NCBI GenBank assembly: GCA_003452935.1
Contig: DMMY01000004.1
Location: 124,001 to 188,000, forward strand
Direction: 5' to 3'
DNA: 64,000 nucleotides
DNA from: Elusimicrobiota bacterium
Lineage (GTDB): Bacteria; Elusimicrobiota; Elusimicrobia; UBA1565; UBA9628
Shown: piece after piece, positions 50,598 through 58,521 of the stretch
How positions within the stretch are numbered: position 1 is the first letter of the stretch
Layout: every line of letters starts with the position of its first letter
The notes under the pieces: model-generated
The model's database searches: none
Seen by the model: only the letters and a program-made list of their open reading frames with translations
Told to the model about the DNA's origin: nothing
Program-made: the position numbers and the translations under genes

Positions 50598-53500
50598 TCA
50601 ACCCTGGGCCGGACTTTCGTCCGCGGCGGCCGCGGGATCAACGCGTTGCGGCGGAGCCTCGAAACCTCCGCCCGCGTCCGTCCCCCGCGCATCCGCGATC
50701 TCGGAAACGAGACTCAGGGGCAAGCCGACCTCCCCTGCTTTTTCTTCCGCCGGGGACGTCACGGCGCTCACCGCGGACAATTCGACCGCCGCGGGCTGCG
50801 GCTCGACGCGGGACTGAGCGTTCGTCGGAGCATGCGTGCCGGCCCGCTTTTGAAATTCTATGGAAACGATCTGGCTGACGCCCTTCTCCTCCATGGTCAC
50901 GCCATAGATGACGTCCGCCGCCTCCATGGTGCGCTTGTTGTGGCTGATAATGAGGAACTGGGTGCGCGATCCGAACTCCTTGAGCATGGAGACAAAACGC
51001 TCGACGTTGGCGTCATCCAAGGCGGCATCGGCCTCGTCGAGCATGCAAAAAGGCGAGGGCCGGACCATGAAGAAGGCGAAGAGCAGGGCGATCGCCGTCA
51101 TGGTTTTTTCCCCTCCCGACAACAGCGAGATGCTCTGCAGGCGCTTGCCCGGGGGTTGAGCCACGATATCGATGCCGGTATCGAGGATATTGTCGGGATC
51201 CGTCATCACCAGGTCGGCCTCTCCGCCCTCGAAAAGGACCCCATAGAGGCGGCGGAAATGCTCGCGCGTGTCCGTGAAAGTCTGGCGGAAATGCTCGCGC
51301 GTCGTGGCGTTGATCTTCTGGATGGCGGCCTTGAGGTCATCCTTGGCTTGGGTGAGATCGCTGATTTGAGCGTTGAGAAATGATTGCCTCTGGGCCAGGG
51401 CTTCGTATTCCTCGGGAGCGGCCTGATTGATCGGGCCCATATTGGAGAGCCGTTTGCGCAAAGTCTCCAGCTTCTCCAAATCCAGGGTCACCGCGCCATG
51501 CTTGGCCTTGGCTTCTTCCAAGGTCAGCTGCCATTGGTCCCAGAGTTGGGTGCGCAGCATGTCCTGCCGGGTTTGATGGTCGCGGGTGCGCATCTCCAGG
51601 TCGTGGAACTCCTGCTGAGCCGCCTCGAAGTCCGCCTTGAGCCCCAGAAGAGACTCGCGACGCTCGCCCAAGGCCTTGTCCAGGCCCAGCAAGCGCTCGC
51701 CGGCGGCCGCGGCCGCGTTCTCTTGCCCCGAAAGCTCGGCCTGCTGGCACTGGATATGCTGGCGCGACTGATCCTGCACGGCCACGGCCTCTTGCCGGCG
51801 CCGGGACAAATCCTCGAGCTCCGCGCCGCGCTGGGCCACGATGTTCTCCAGATGCTTCTTGCTTTCGGCGAGGCGCTCGTAGCTGTTGGCATGAATGGAC
51901 ATCTCGCGATCCAGGCCTTCGATCCGGGCCTGGAACACCTGCTGGCTGGAGCGCTTCTCGACCCAAGCATCCTTGGCGCATTGGGCCTTGGCCGAGGCCT
52001 CAGCCTCGGTCTGGCGGCAGGCCTTCTCCCGCGCCTGCGCCTCGAGCTGTCGCGCGCGCAGGCTTTGCAGCTCCTCCTTGATCAAGGATCCTTGCCGGAT
52101 GATCCCGGTCGCGAATTCCGTGCCCATCTGCACGTTCTGGCGGCCCAAACTCCAGGCCTCCTCCTTCTCGAGCAGCTGCTGGCGCAGCGACTGCTCGCGC
52201 GTGGTCTGGGCGCTCAGAGCGCCCAGAGCCTCGTGCAGTTTCGACTCAGCCGCCGCCAGTTCCTCAAGGCAAAGCGCCGAAGCGGCGGCCTGCTCGGCGG
52301 ACTGGCTCTCCAAAGCCCTCACGCTGGCGCGCAGGTCCTCCAGATCGGAGAGCGAAAGCTGCACCCCGGCTCCGGGCTGAGCCCCGCCGCACACCCAGTG
52401 GTCGCCGAACAGGACCTTATCCAAGGCGTAGCACTCGGAAAAAAGGAAGCGCACCGCGTTCTCATGGCGCGGGTCGTACTGCATATGCCGCAAAAGCGGC
52501 TTGGCCTCTTCCGGATAAGACCGTTCGCCAGCGGCCGGCGGCAAGGTGCTCAGGACCAGGAACCGGGCGCGTCCCGCTCCCGCCGCCTGCAGGAATTCCA
52601 CCCCGGCGCGAGCCGCGGCCGAATGCTCGCAAACCACGGCAAAGAGCCGTTCTCCCAGGAGATCCTCGACGTAGGGACGCCACGATTCCTCGACCTGGAT
52701 AAGGCTGCGGACGCTGCCGACTACGCCCTCGATGCCGGCATTGAGCACCGCCTGCGCGCCCACCCAGTAGGGATTTTGTCCGCCTTGCGCCTCCAGGGAC
52801 TCGGCCCGGGCCTTGCTCCCGGAAAGGTCGGAATGCACGCGCAGAATGCAGTCGGATATCGCCTTCTGCTTATCCCGGAGACCCGCGAGCTCCGATTGGG
52901 CGGCCGCCACCCGCGCCTGGGCTTCTGACGTGCGCGCTGAATGGCCGTCCGCCTCGGACTTCAGGGTTTCATATTCGCGGCGCGAGCGCTCCTCGCTTTC
53001 CATGTCCTTTTGCAGACCGCGCAAGACCGCGCTCACATGCGCGAATTCGCGTCCCAGGTCGGACTCCCGGGATGAAACCTCGCGGGAAGCCGCCAGAGCG
53101 GCTTCGGCCGCGGCCAAAGCCTCGCCGCGGCGCGCCTCGAGTTCGCGCTGCGCCTCGCCTTGGGCCGCCGCGCACGCGTCCGCCTGCCCCTGCCAGCCCG
53201 CGAGTTCCTGCTGAGCGGCCTCCAGAGCCAAACGGACCCGATCCACTTCCGCGCCCGCTTGAGCGATTTGAGGGTCCATCCCCAAGAGGCGCTCCCGGGC
53301 CGCCGCGAGCTCATCGGAGCACTGCGCAAAACGCTGGTCCACGACGGCGATGGCCTCGGCCGAGGCCCGGCAGCGCTCATCGAGCTTGCCGATCTCGGCC
53401 TTGACCCCGGCGATTTTAGCGCCGACCTCGCCGAACTGAGCCTGCGCCGAAGCTCTTTCGAGCTCGAGGCGCGCGACCTCGGCTTCCTCGCCGCCCACCG

Positions 53501-54281
53501 CGGCTCTCTTGGAATCAAGCCGCTCTTGGACCGGGCCGGCCTTGGCCGCCAAGTCCGCAAGCTGGGTTTCGCAGGCGGTTATCTCCCCCAAAGTCTTGGC
53601 CGCTTCCAATCCGACGAGCTCTTCCTGGTATTTTTTATAGAGCTTGGCCTTGCGGGCCTCGGAGTCGAGTTTTTTTACCTGTTCGTCGATCAGAGAAACG
53701 GAATCCATGAGCCGCGCCATGTCCGCCTCGACGCGTTCCAGCTTGCGCAAGGCCTCCTCGCGCTTGGCCTTGTACTTGGCCACGCCGGCCGCCTCCTCGA
53801 AAAGGGCCCGCCGCTCTTCCGGCTTGGCGCGCAGGACGAAGTCCACGCCGCCCTGGTCGATGATGGCGTAGCCGTCTCCACCCACGCCGGTGTCGAGGAA
53901 CATGTCCCGGATATCCCGCAGGCGGCATTGCGTCCGGTTGAGAAAATAAGCCGACTCGCCGGAACGGTAGATGCGGCGCGTGACCGTAACCTCGGAGAAT
54001 TGCGTGGGCAGCTGGCTGGAGGAGTTGTCGAATGTCAACGTGACCTCGGTCATGGAAAGAGGCGGGCGCTTCTCCGTTCCGCTGAAGATCACCTCGATCA
54101 TGGAATCGGCGCGCAAGGACTTCCACGACATCTCGCCGAGGCACCAGCGCACGCACTCCATGATATTGGACTTGCCGCAGCCGTTGGGGCCCACGATCCC
54201 GGTGATGCCGGGGCCAAAGTCAAGATGCGTCTTGACCGCGAAGGACTTGTAACCGACGATATCTATGGATTTAAGGTACAT
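50598..54281 (-). CDS. smc: Chromosome segregation protein SMC
   Basis: 1227 residues. The N-terminal ATPase half has Walker A GPNGCGKSN (from residue 31) and Q-loop. A long coiled coil is broken near the middle by a hinge (GVVGSVRSLIQVEESW to FGDHWVCGG), then the C-terminal half with signature LLSGGEKTMTAIALLFAF and Walker B/D-loop CMLDEADAALDDANVERF. It compacts and separates chromosomes, normally with ScpA and ScpB, which are not in this window. A disordered Ala/Pro/Glu tail of about 100 residues follows the ATPase. GAGG lies five bases before the ATG. Confidence 0.95.
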   Translation of the reverse strand: MYLKSIDIVGYKSFAVKTHLDFGPGITGIVGPNGCGKSNIMECVRWCLGEMSWKSLRADSMIEVIFSGTEKRPPLSMTEVTLTFDNSSSQLPTQFSEVTVTRRIYRSGESAYFLNRTQCRLRDIRDMFLDTGVGGDGYAIIDQGGVDFVLRAKPEERRALFEEAAGVAKYKAKREEALRKLERVEADMARLMDSVSLIDEQVKKLDSEARKAKLYKKYQEELVGLEAAKTLGEITACETQLADLAAKAGPVQERLDSKRAAVGGEEAEVARLELERASAQAQFGEVGAKIAGVKAEIGKLDERCRASAEAIAVVDQRFAQCSDELAAARERLLGMDPQIAQAGAEVDRVRLALEAAQQELAGWQGQADACAAAQGEAQRELEARRGEALAAAEAALAASREVSSRESDLGREFAHVSAVLRGLQKDMESEERSRREYETLKSEADGHSARTSEAQARVAAAQSELAGLRDKQKAISDCILRVHSDLSGSKARAESLEAQGGQNPYWVGAQAVLNAGIEGVVGSVRSLIQVEESWRPYVEDLLGERLFAVVCEHSAAARAGVEFLQAAGAGRARFLVLSTLPPAAGERSYPEEAKPLLRHMQYDPRHENAVRFLFSECYALDKVLFGDHWVCGGAQPGAGVQLSLSDLEDLRASVRALESQSAEQAAASALCLEELAAAESKLHEALGALSAQTTREQSLRQQLLEKEEAWSLGRQNVQMGTEFATGIIRQGSLIKEELQSLRARQLEAQAREKACRQTEAEASAKAQCAKDAWVEKRSSQQVFQARIEGLDREMSIHANSYERLAESKKHLENIVAQRGAELEDLSRRRQEAVAVQDQSRQHIQCQQAELSGQENAAAAAGERLLGLDKALGERRESLLGLKADFEAAQQEFHDLEMRTRDHQTRQDMLRTQLWDQWQLTLEEAKAKHGAVTLDLEKLETLRKRLSNMGPINQAAPEEYEALAQRQSFLNAQISDLTQAKDDLKAAIQKINATTREHFRQTFTDTREHFRRLYGVLFEGGEADLVMTDPDNILDTGIDIVAQPPGKRLQSISLLSGGEKTMTAIALLFAFFMVRPSPFCMLDEADAALDDANVERFVSMLKEFGSRTQFLIISHNKRTMEAADVIYGVTMEEKGVSQIVSIEFQKRAGTHAPTNAQSRVEPQPAAVELSAVSAVTSPAEEKAGEVGLPLSLVSEIADARGTDAGGGFEAPPQRVDPAAAADESPAQG

Positions 54282-54330
54282 GGCACCTCAGGCGCAAGAA
54301 GGAAAACGGTTTTCCATCTTTTATTATCTA

Positions 54331-54359
54331 TTGCTATTTGCGTACGAAATAAGGATAAT
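54331..54359 (+). promoter_or_regulatory. Sigma-70-like promoter in the smc-mltA divergent region
   Basis: Plus strand: -35 TTGCTA (54331-54336), exactly 17 bases, -10 GATAAT (54354-54359), in an unusually AT-rich gap. It would give mltA a leader of about 80 bases. A second box, TATACT at 54437-54442, lies only 5 bases before the mltA ATG and could make a leaderless transcript. Confidence 0.55.
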
Positions 54360-54447
54360 TACTATAGCAAATTACGACGGAGAAATCAAGAAAACCGTCG
54401 ACGATTCAAGGGGTGACGTCCGGCTCTTTTTTTATCTATACTCGCTC

Positions 54448-55704
54448 ATGAGCTCCATTATGATCTCCATCGCCACCCTGGTCGTGACCTTGGCCGCGGC
54501 TCAAGCTCCCGCTCCGTCCGTTTCCAGCGCCGCCGCTCCCGCCCCGGTCTCGGCCCCGGCCCAGCCGCCCCTGCGCTTGCTCTCCCCCGCAGAGCTTCCG
54601 GTCTTCGCGGACACTTTCCAGTCCAAGGCCAACCTGGCCAAAGCCGCCAAGAAAACGCTCGCCTATCTCAAGAAACAGGAAGGCGGTTCCCGCTACTTCC
54701 ACATCGGAGGCCGGGACTACGGGACCGCCATCCTGGCCGACAGCATCCGGGAGCTGCTCCGAATTATAAACGAAGCCCGGACGCCGGAAGAGCTCGATGC
54801 CCTCGTGCGGGAAAGATTCGACGTGTTCCAATCCATAGGCAGCGACGGACAGGGAAAGGTCGTCTTCTCTTCCTATTATCAGCCCGTACTGCCGGCCTCG
54901 ATCAAGAAGTCTCCCAAATACCCGGTCCCGATCTACCGGCGTCCGCCGGACATGGTGGAAGCGGACCTCTCCGCCTTCGACAAGAAATACGGCTCCGACA
55001 CCCTGGTCGGCCGCGTGACCAAGGACAAGCGTCTGGTCCCCTATTTCTCCCGCGAGGAGATCGATGTCCGCAAAGCCCTTTTTGGCAAGGGCCATGAACT
55101 GGCCTGGCTCAAGACCAAGTACGACGCGCTCGACCTCCATATCCAGGGGTCGGGCATCCTCAAATTCCCATCGGGCAAGGAAATACTGGCCCGCTACGCG
55201 GCGACCAACGCCCGGCCCTACAACTCCGTGGGCCTGGTGCTCCTCAAGACCGGGGCCTTGACCCGGGAGGAATTGACCCACGCCAAGCTGCGCGAATATT
55301 TCCGCACCCACCCGGAAGCCGAGGATTTCGTCATCTCGCAAAATCCGCGCTACACATTCTTCGAGCTGGCGCCATTACCCCCGGATGGAGAGCCTTTGGG
55401 AACCATCATGGAGTCGCTCTCGCCCTCGCGCTCCATAGCCATAGACCCCGCGATCATACCATTAGGCGCCCTGGCTTATTTCAGCACGGTATCGCCCCAG
55501 GCCGACAAGGAAGGGCGGCTTCTGGGGCAGTTTCCCAACAGCCGCTTCGCCCTGTGCATGGACACCGGCGGCGCCATCAAGGGCCCGGGACGGGTGGACA
55601 TCTACGCGGGCCACGGGAAAATGGCCGACACCACGGCGCGCAACCAGTGGAACGAGGGCAAGCTTTACATACTGGTCAAGAAAGTCCCCGCCCGGGAACG
55701 CTAA
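54448..55704 (+). CDS. mltA: Membrane-bound lytic murein transglycosylase A (MltA)
   Basis: 418 residues. An N-terminal export signal (MISIATLVVTLAAAQ) is followed by an Ala/Pro linker and the MltA domain (VVFSSYYQPVLPAS, LHIQGSGILKFPSGKEIL). A 3D domain follows (RSIAIDPAIIPLGALAYF, FALCMDTGGAIKGPGRVDIY) that carries the catalytic aspartate region. It cuts murein glycan strands, leaving 1,6-anhydro ends. The start at 54448 opens the signal; the frame is open to 54265, overlapping smc, without export features. It is convergent with mtgA, a murein-building enzyme, 12 bases away. Confidence 0.9.
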   Translation: MSSIMISIATLVVTLAAAQAPAPSVSSAAAPAPVSAPAQPPLRLLSPAELPVFADTFQSKANLAKAAKKTLAYLKKQEGGSRYFHIGGRDYGTAILADSIRELLRIINEARTPEELDALVRERFDVFQSIGSDGQGKVVFSSYYQPVLPASIKKSPKYPVPIYRRPPDMVEADLSAFDKKYGSDTLVGRVTKDKRLVPYFSREEIDVRKALFGKGHELAWLKTKYDALDLHIQGSGILKFPSGKEILARYAATNARPYNSVGLVLLKTGALTREELTHAKLREYFRTHPEAEDFVISQNPRYTFFELAPLPPDGEPLGTIMESLSPSRSIAIDPAIIPLGALAYFSTVSPQADKEGRLLGQFPNSRFALCMDTGGAIKGPGRVDIYAGHGKMADTTARNQWNEGKLYILVKKVPARER

Positions 55705-55716
55705 AGCCCGGCGGAT

Positions 55717-56532
55717 TCAGAAGCCGGCCCCGGCCGAGGTGGACGCAAGGACCCCGGCATTATCCTGGGGCGCGATCGTCTCCACCCGCAGTTCGCCGTC
55801 CGATATCTCGAAATCCTCTTCGGGCAAAAACCCCGAAGCCCGCATGCGGCCCATGATCCGGCGCATGTTTCTCTCCACGTAGCGCCCCTTCCGGGCCGGG
55901 CTCCAGCGGCGCGGGTTGGGCAGGACCACGGCCATGGCCACGGCTTCCTCGGCGCTCAGATCCGCGGCGGATTTCCCGAAGTAGGCCTGGGCCGCGGCCT
56001 CCGCGCCGTAGATGCCCTTGCCCCATTCGGCGATGTTGAGATAAAGCTCGAAGATGCGCCTCTTGCCGAGCTCTTTTTCCAGCCTCCGCGCGATGAGCAG
56101 TTCCTTGACCTTGCGCAAGGGATTCTTCGAGGGCGACAGATACAGATTGCGCGCCACCTGCTGGGTAATAGTGCTCCCGCCATAGGCCAAGCGCCGCATC
56201 TGCCAATCCCTCTCCAAGGCCGTCCTGACGCTATCCCAATCCACGCCGTCATGCCGATAGAAGGCGTCATCCTCGGCGATAAGCACCGCATTCTTAAGAT
56301 GCTGGGAAATTTTAACCCAAGGCAGCCAGTTCAGGCGCGGATCGAACCTTTTGCCGGAGCGCCGCGCCTGACTGCGGCGCAATTCGATATATGAAGTGGT
56401 CTTGGGATTGTTCCGGCGCAAGGGCCTGACATCAGGCAGCCAAAAAATATAGACGAGCGAAGCCAAAAGCGCCGCGCCCACGCATTTCCAGAGCGCGCCT
56501 TTCCATCTTGGAACTCGTCTTTTGGCGGACAT
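55717..56532 (-). CDS. mtgA: Monofunctional peptidoglycan glycosyltransferase
   Basis: 271 residues: one membrane anchor (VGAALLASLVYIFWLP) and a GT51 domain that polymerises lipid II into glycan strands. Motifs: catalytic Glu in IAEDDAFYRHDGVDW, GGSTITQQVARNLYL, RKVKELLIARRLEKELGKRR and ILELYLN-type FELYLNIAEWG. There is no transpeptidase domain. The start lies 6 bases after the stop of the receiver/MBL gene, so the two are probably co-transcribed. Confidence 0.93.
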   Translation of the reverse strand: MSAKRRVPRWKGALWKCVGAALLASLVYIFWLPDVRPLRRNNPKTTSYIELRRSQARRSGKRFDPRLNWLPWVKISQHLKNAVLIAEDDAFYRHDGVDWDSVRTALERDWQMRRLAYGGSTITQQVARNLYLSPSKNPLRKVKELLIARRLEKELGKRRIFELYLNIAEWGKGIYGAEAAAQAYFGKSAADLSAEEAVAMAVVLPNPRRWSPARKGRYVERNMRRIMGRMRASGFLPEEDFEISDGELRVETIAPQDNAGVLASTSAGAGF

Positions 56533-56538
56533 GCGGAC

Positions 56539-57657
56539 TCAGAGGACGAGCCGCTGTCCTGTGGCCACGACGGGGCAGTCGAGGGGGGCCTTGCCGGAGG
56601 CTGCCCGGTCTCGGGCTTGGCCGGCCAGACGCTCATCGCCGCAGGGCAGGAGAATGAGCCTCTTGACCCGGGCTGCGAGGGCCATGTCGACCACGCTTTC
56701 CCAAGGGCCGCAACCAGCCTGGCAGCCGTGAATAAGGATATCCGCTCCCTGAAAAAAACTCCTGAATTTTTCCCATTCATGGTCCCGACGGGAGCAAGAA
56801 GCGGCGTCAAATTGGTGCCAAGGGCAATACACGACGCGGCGGCCGTGAAAATCCACGCCGTAGGCTACGGCGACGCCGGGGAATCGAGTGTAGCGCACCG
56901 CGCCCACGACGCCCGGAGCCAGAGCGAACTCGCCTTCCCGCTGCGGGAACAGGAGCGGCAGATGCCCATAAGAAGCCGCCGCGGCATGCTCCGACATGCC
57001 GGGCGCCAGGAGCTGCAAATCGCCCTCCGGCGTATCCGGACCAGCCACGCGCACCGGGCATCCCAAGCCGAGCAAGGCGCCGCCGGCGCGAAGCAGGGAC
57101 AAATTGTCCTCCATATATCGGCTGATAAGTATCCAGCAGTTGCCCGGCCCCGCAGCCCGCTCAGCCGCCCAGGCAGCGGCAAGCTCTCCCCCGTCGAGGA
57201 ACACCCATAAGGAAGCCGCCTCCAGCACCGCGCCCCCATCGAGCAGAGTCAGGGCCACGGGCAAGTCGCCGCGCGGCTGCGCCGGCGCGCCGTCTAGGCC
57301 GATGAGGCCCGCCACGCCGCGCGCCAGGCCCTCGGGCTGGAAGGGCTTGGCCAGGAAGGCGTCCGCGCCGTAGCGCAGGGCCCGTTCCTTCTCATGCGGA
57401 AAATTCTTGGACGTGACGATCATCACCTTGACGTGCCCCGTGGCCGGATTGGCCTTGATGGCCCGGCAGACGGAAAGCCCGTCAGCGCCCTGCATCATGA
57501 TGTCGAGCACCACCACCCTGGGCCTTGAGTCCTGGATGATCTGGGCCGCGCCCGCGGCGCTAAGATAATGCTCCACGGTAAGGCCCAAGCCGCGCAGGAC
57601 CTCCCTAGCCAAGTCGCCTATAGAAGGGTCGTCGTCGAAAATGATGACATCAGCCAT
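56539..57657 (-). CDS. Receiver domain fused to a degenerate metallo-beta-lactamase fold
   Basis: 372 residues. Residues 1-125 are a CheY-like receiver (IIFDDD, phospho-acceptor Asp in VVVLDIMMQGADG, Thr in IVTSKN, Lys in FLAKPFQPEG). Residues 135-372 follow the layout of MBL-fold hydrolases: FPGVAVAYGVDFHGRRVVYC resembles the H-P-G...Y-x-I strand pair, and ADILIHGCQAGCGPWESVVD then VKRLILLP resembles the usual Asp-bearing and GHS...H strands. The metal-binding His and Asp are replaced (CGPWES instead of GHSS), so it is probably a binding rather than catalytic output. mtgA follows at 6 bases. Confidence 0.72.
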   Translation of the reverse strand: MADVIIFDDDPSIGDLAREVLRGLGLTVEHYLSAAGAAQIIQDSRPRVVVLDIMMQGADGLSVCRAIKANPATGHVKVMIVTSKNFPHEKERALRYGADAFLAKPFQPEGLARGVAGLIGLDGAPAQPRGDLPVALTLLDGGAVLEAASLWVFLDGGELAAAWAAERAAGPGNCWILISRYMEDNLSLLRAGGALLGLGCPVRVAGPDTPEGDLQLLAPGMSEHAAAASYGHLPLLFPQREGEFALAPGVVGAVRYTRFPGVAVAYGVDFHGRRVVYCPWHQFDAASCSRRDHEWEKFRSFFQGADILIHGCQAGCGPWESVVDMALAARVKRLILLPCGDERLAGQARDRAASGKAPLDCPVVATGQRLVL

Positions 57658-57678
57658 CCCCTTTAGATTAGCAAATGC

Positions 57679-57743
57679 GGTGCCAGACGTGAACTTGCGG
57701 AACTTACTGGCTGAAAAAGTTCCGCAAGTTCACGTCTGGCACC
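57679..57743. repeat. Perfect 26-bp inverted repeat (REP/MITE-like element)
   Basis: Arms 57679-57704 and 57718-57743 are perfect complements (outer end GGTGCCAGACGTGAACTTGC), with a 13-base loop. The hairpin lies between two divergently oriented genes (start at 57657 on the minus strand, 57785 on the plus strand). There is no poly-T on either side, so it is not a normal terminator. Size and symmetry fit a palindromic repetitive element mobilised by a REP-associated transposase, but only one copy is in this window. Confidence 0.8.
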
Positions 57744-57784
57744 ATTATCCTTGCAGCGTCGAGGCCAAGATGATTGAATAAATC

Positions 57785-58462
57785 ATGCTTTCATGGCTTT
57801 ATCAAGCGCGCTTGGCGCAACGAGACAACGGCGATCCTTTCCTTGAGCTCGATGCTTATGAGTCCCCAGAGGGCCGCGCGCGCCTCGACCGCATCGACGC
57901 CTCATTTTTGACCCGGCTCAAGGGCATGGGCCTGGCCCAAGGCAAGGTCCTGGTCCTGGGCGCCGGCGCCGGAAGATTGGTCCTTAAGCTAGCCCGGGAA
58001 TTTCCCGGCTGCGAAACGACCGGCATTGACCGCTGCGCCGCGGCCTTGGAGGAAGGCATAGAAAAGGCCCGCCCCTTGGGCCTCGTGGGAAAGGTCTGGC
58101 TTGTCGAAGGCGACGCCTGCCGCCTGGATTTTCCCGACAGTTCCTTTGACGCCGTCCTCTGCGACAATCTGCTGCACCACATCCCGGATCCCGTTAGAAT
58201 GCTCAATGAAGCCGGGCGCGTGGCGCGGCCCGAGGCGCGCGTCCTCATCCGGGATTTGTCCCGGCCGCTGCGCCCGGCCTGGGCCTGGCTGCGGCCGCGT
58301 CGCGACCCGGAATACCCGGAGCCTTTGCGGGCTAGTTATCTCCAATCCCTGCAGGCCGCTTACACCTTGGCCGAACTGCGTGAACTCTCGTCCCGGTCCC
58401 GGCTCGCCCAGGCCAGGATTTCCCTCGACGAGGACCATAGGCTGATCCTGGCGCTGCCATAA
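57785..58462 (+). CDS. Class I SAM-dependent methyltransferase
   Basis: 225 residues with the Rossmann methyltransferase motifs: I VLVLGAGAGRLVLKLA, II TGIDRCAAAL, an acidic GDACRLDFPDSSFDAVLCDN stretch and post-I LLHHIPDPVRMLNEAGRVAR, matching the Methyltransf_11/25 group of small-molecule or lipid methylases. The substrate is unknown. It is convergent with the secreted metalloprotease gene; a strong hairpin lies between them. There is no ribosome binding site before the ATG at 57785. Confidence 0.82.
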   Translation: MLSWLYQARLAQRDNGDPFLELDAYESPEGRARLDRIDASFLTRLKGMGLAQGKVLVLGAGAGRLVLKLAREFPGCETTGIDRCAAALEEGIEKARPLGLVGKVWLVEGDACRLDFPDSSFDAVLCDNLLHHIPDPVRMLNEAGRVARPEARVLIRDLSRPLRPAWAWLRPRRDPEYPEPLRASYLQSLQAAYTLAELRELSSRSRLAQARISLDEDHRLILALP

Positions 58463-58466
58463 ATGA

Positions 58467-58494
58467 ACCGCCGGGCTCTTGCGAGCCCGGCGGT
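58467..58494. terminator. Bidirectional hairpin terminator between convergent genes
   Basis: A perfect 12-bp stem (ACCGCCGGGCTC / GAGCCCGGCGGT) with loop TTGC, located between the ends of the methyltransferase and metalloprotease genes. The minus-strand side is followed by TTCATTTATGG, moderately T-rich; the plus side lacks a T-run. Confidence 0.7.
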
Positions 58495-58521
58495 CACACA
58501 GGAACCTTCCACGGAGCTAAC

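Noticed and set aside
57679..57743. Intrinsic terminator
   Set aside because: The stem is far longer than usual, no T-run follows on either strand and the flanking genes diverge from it.
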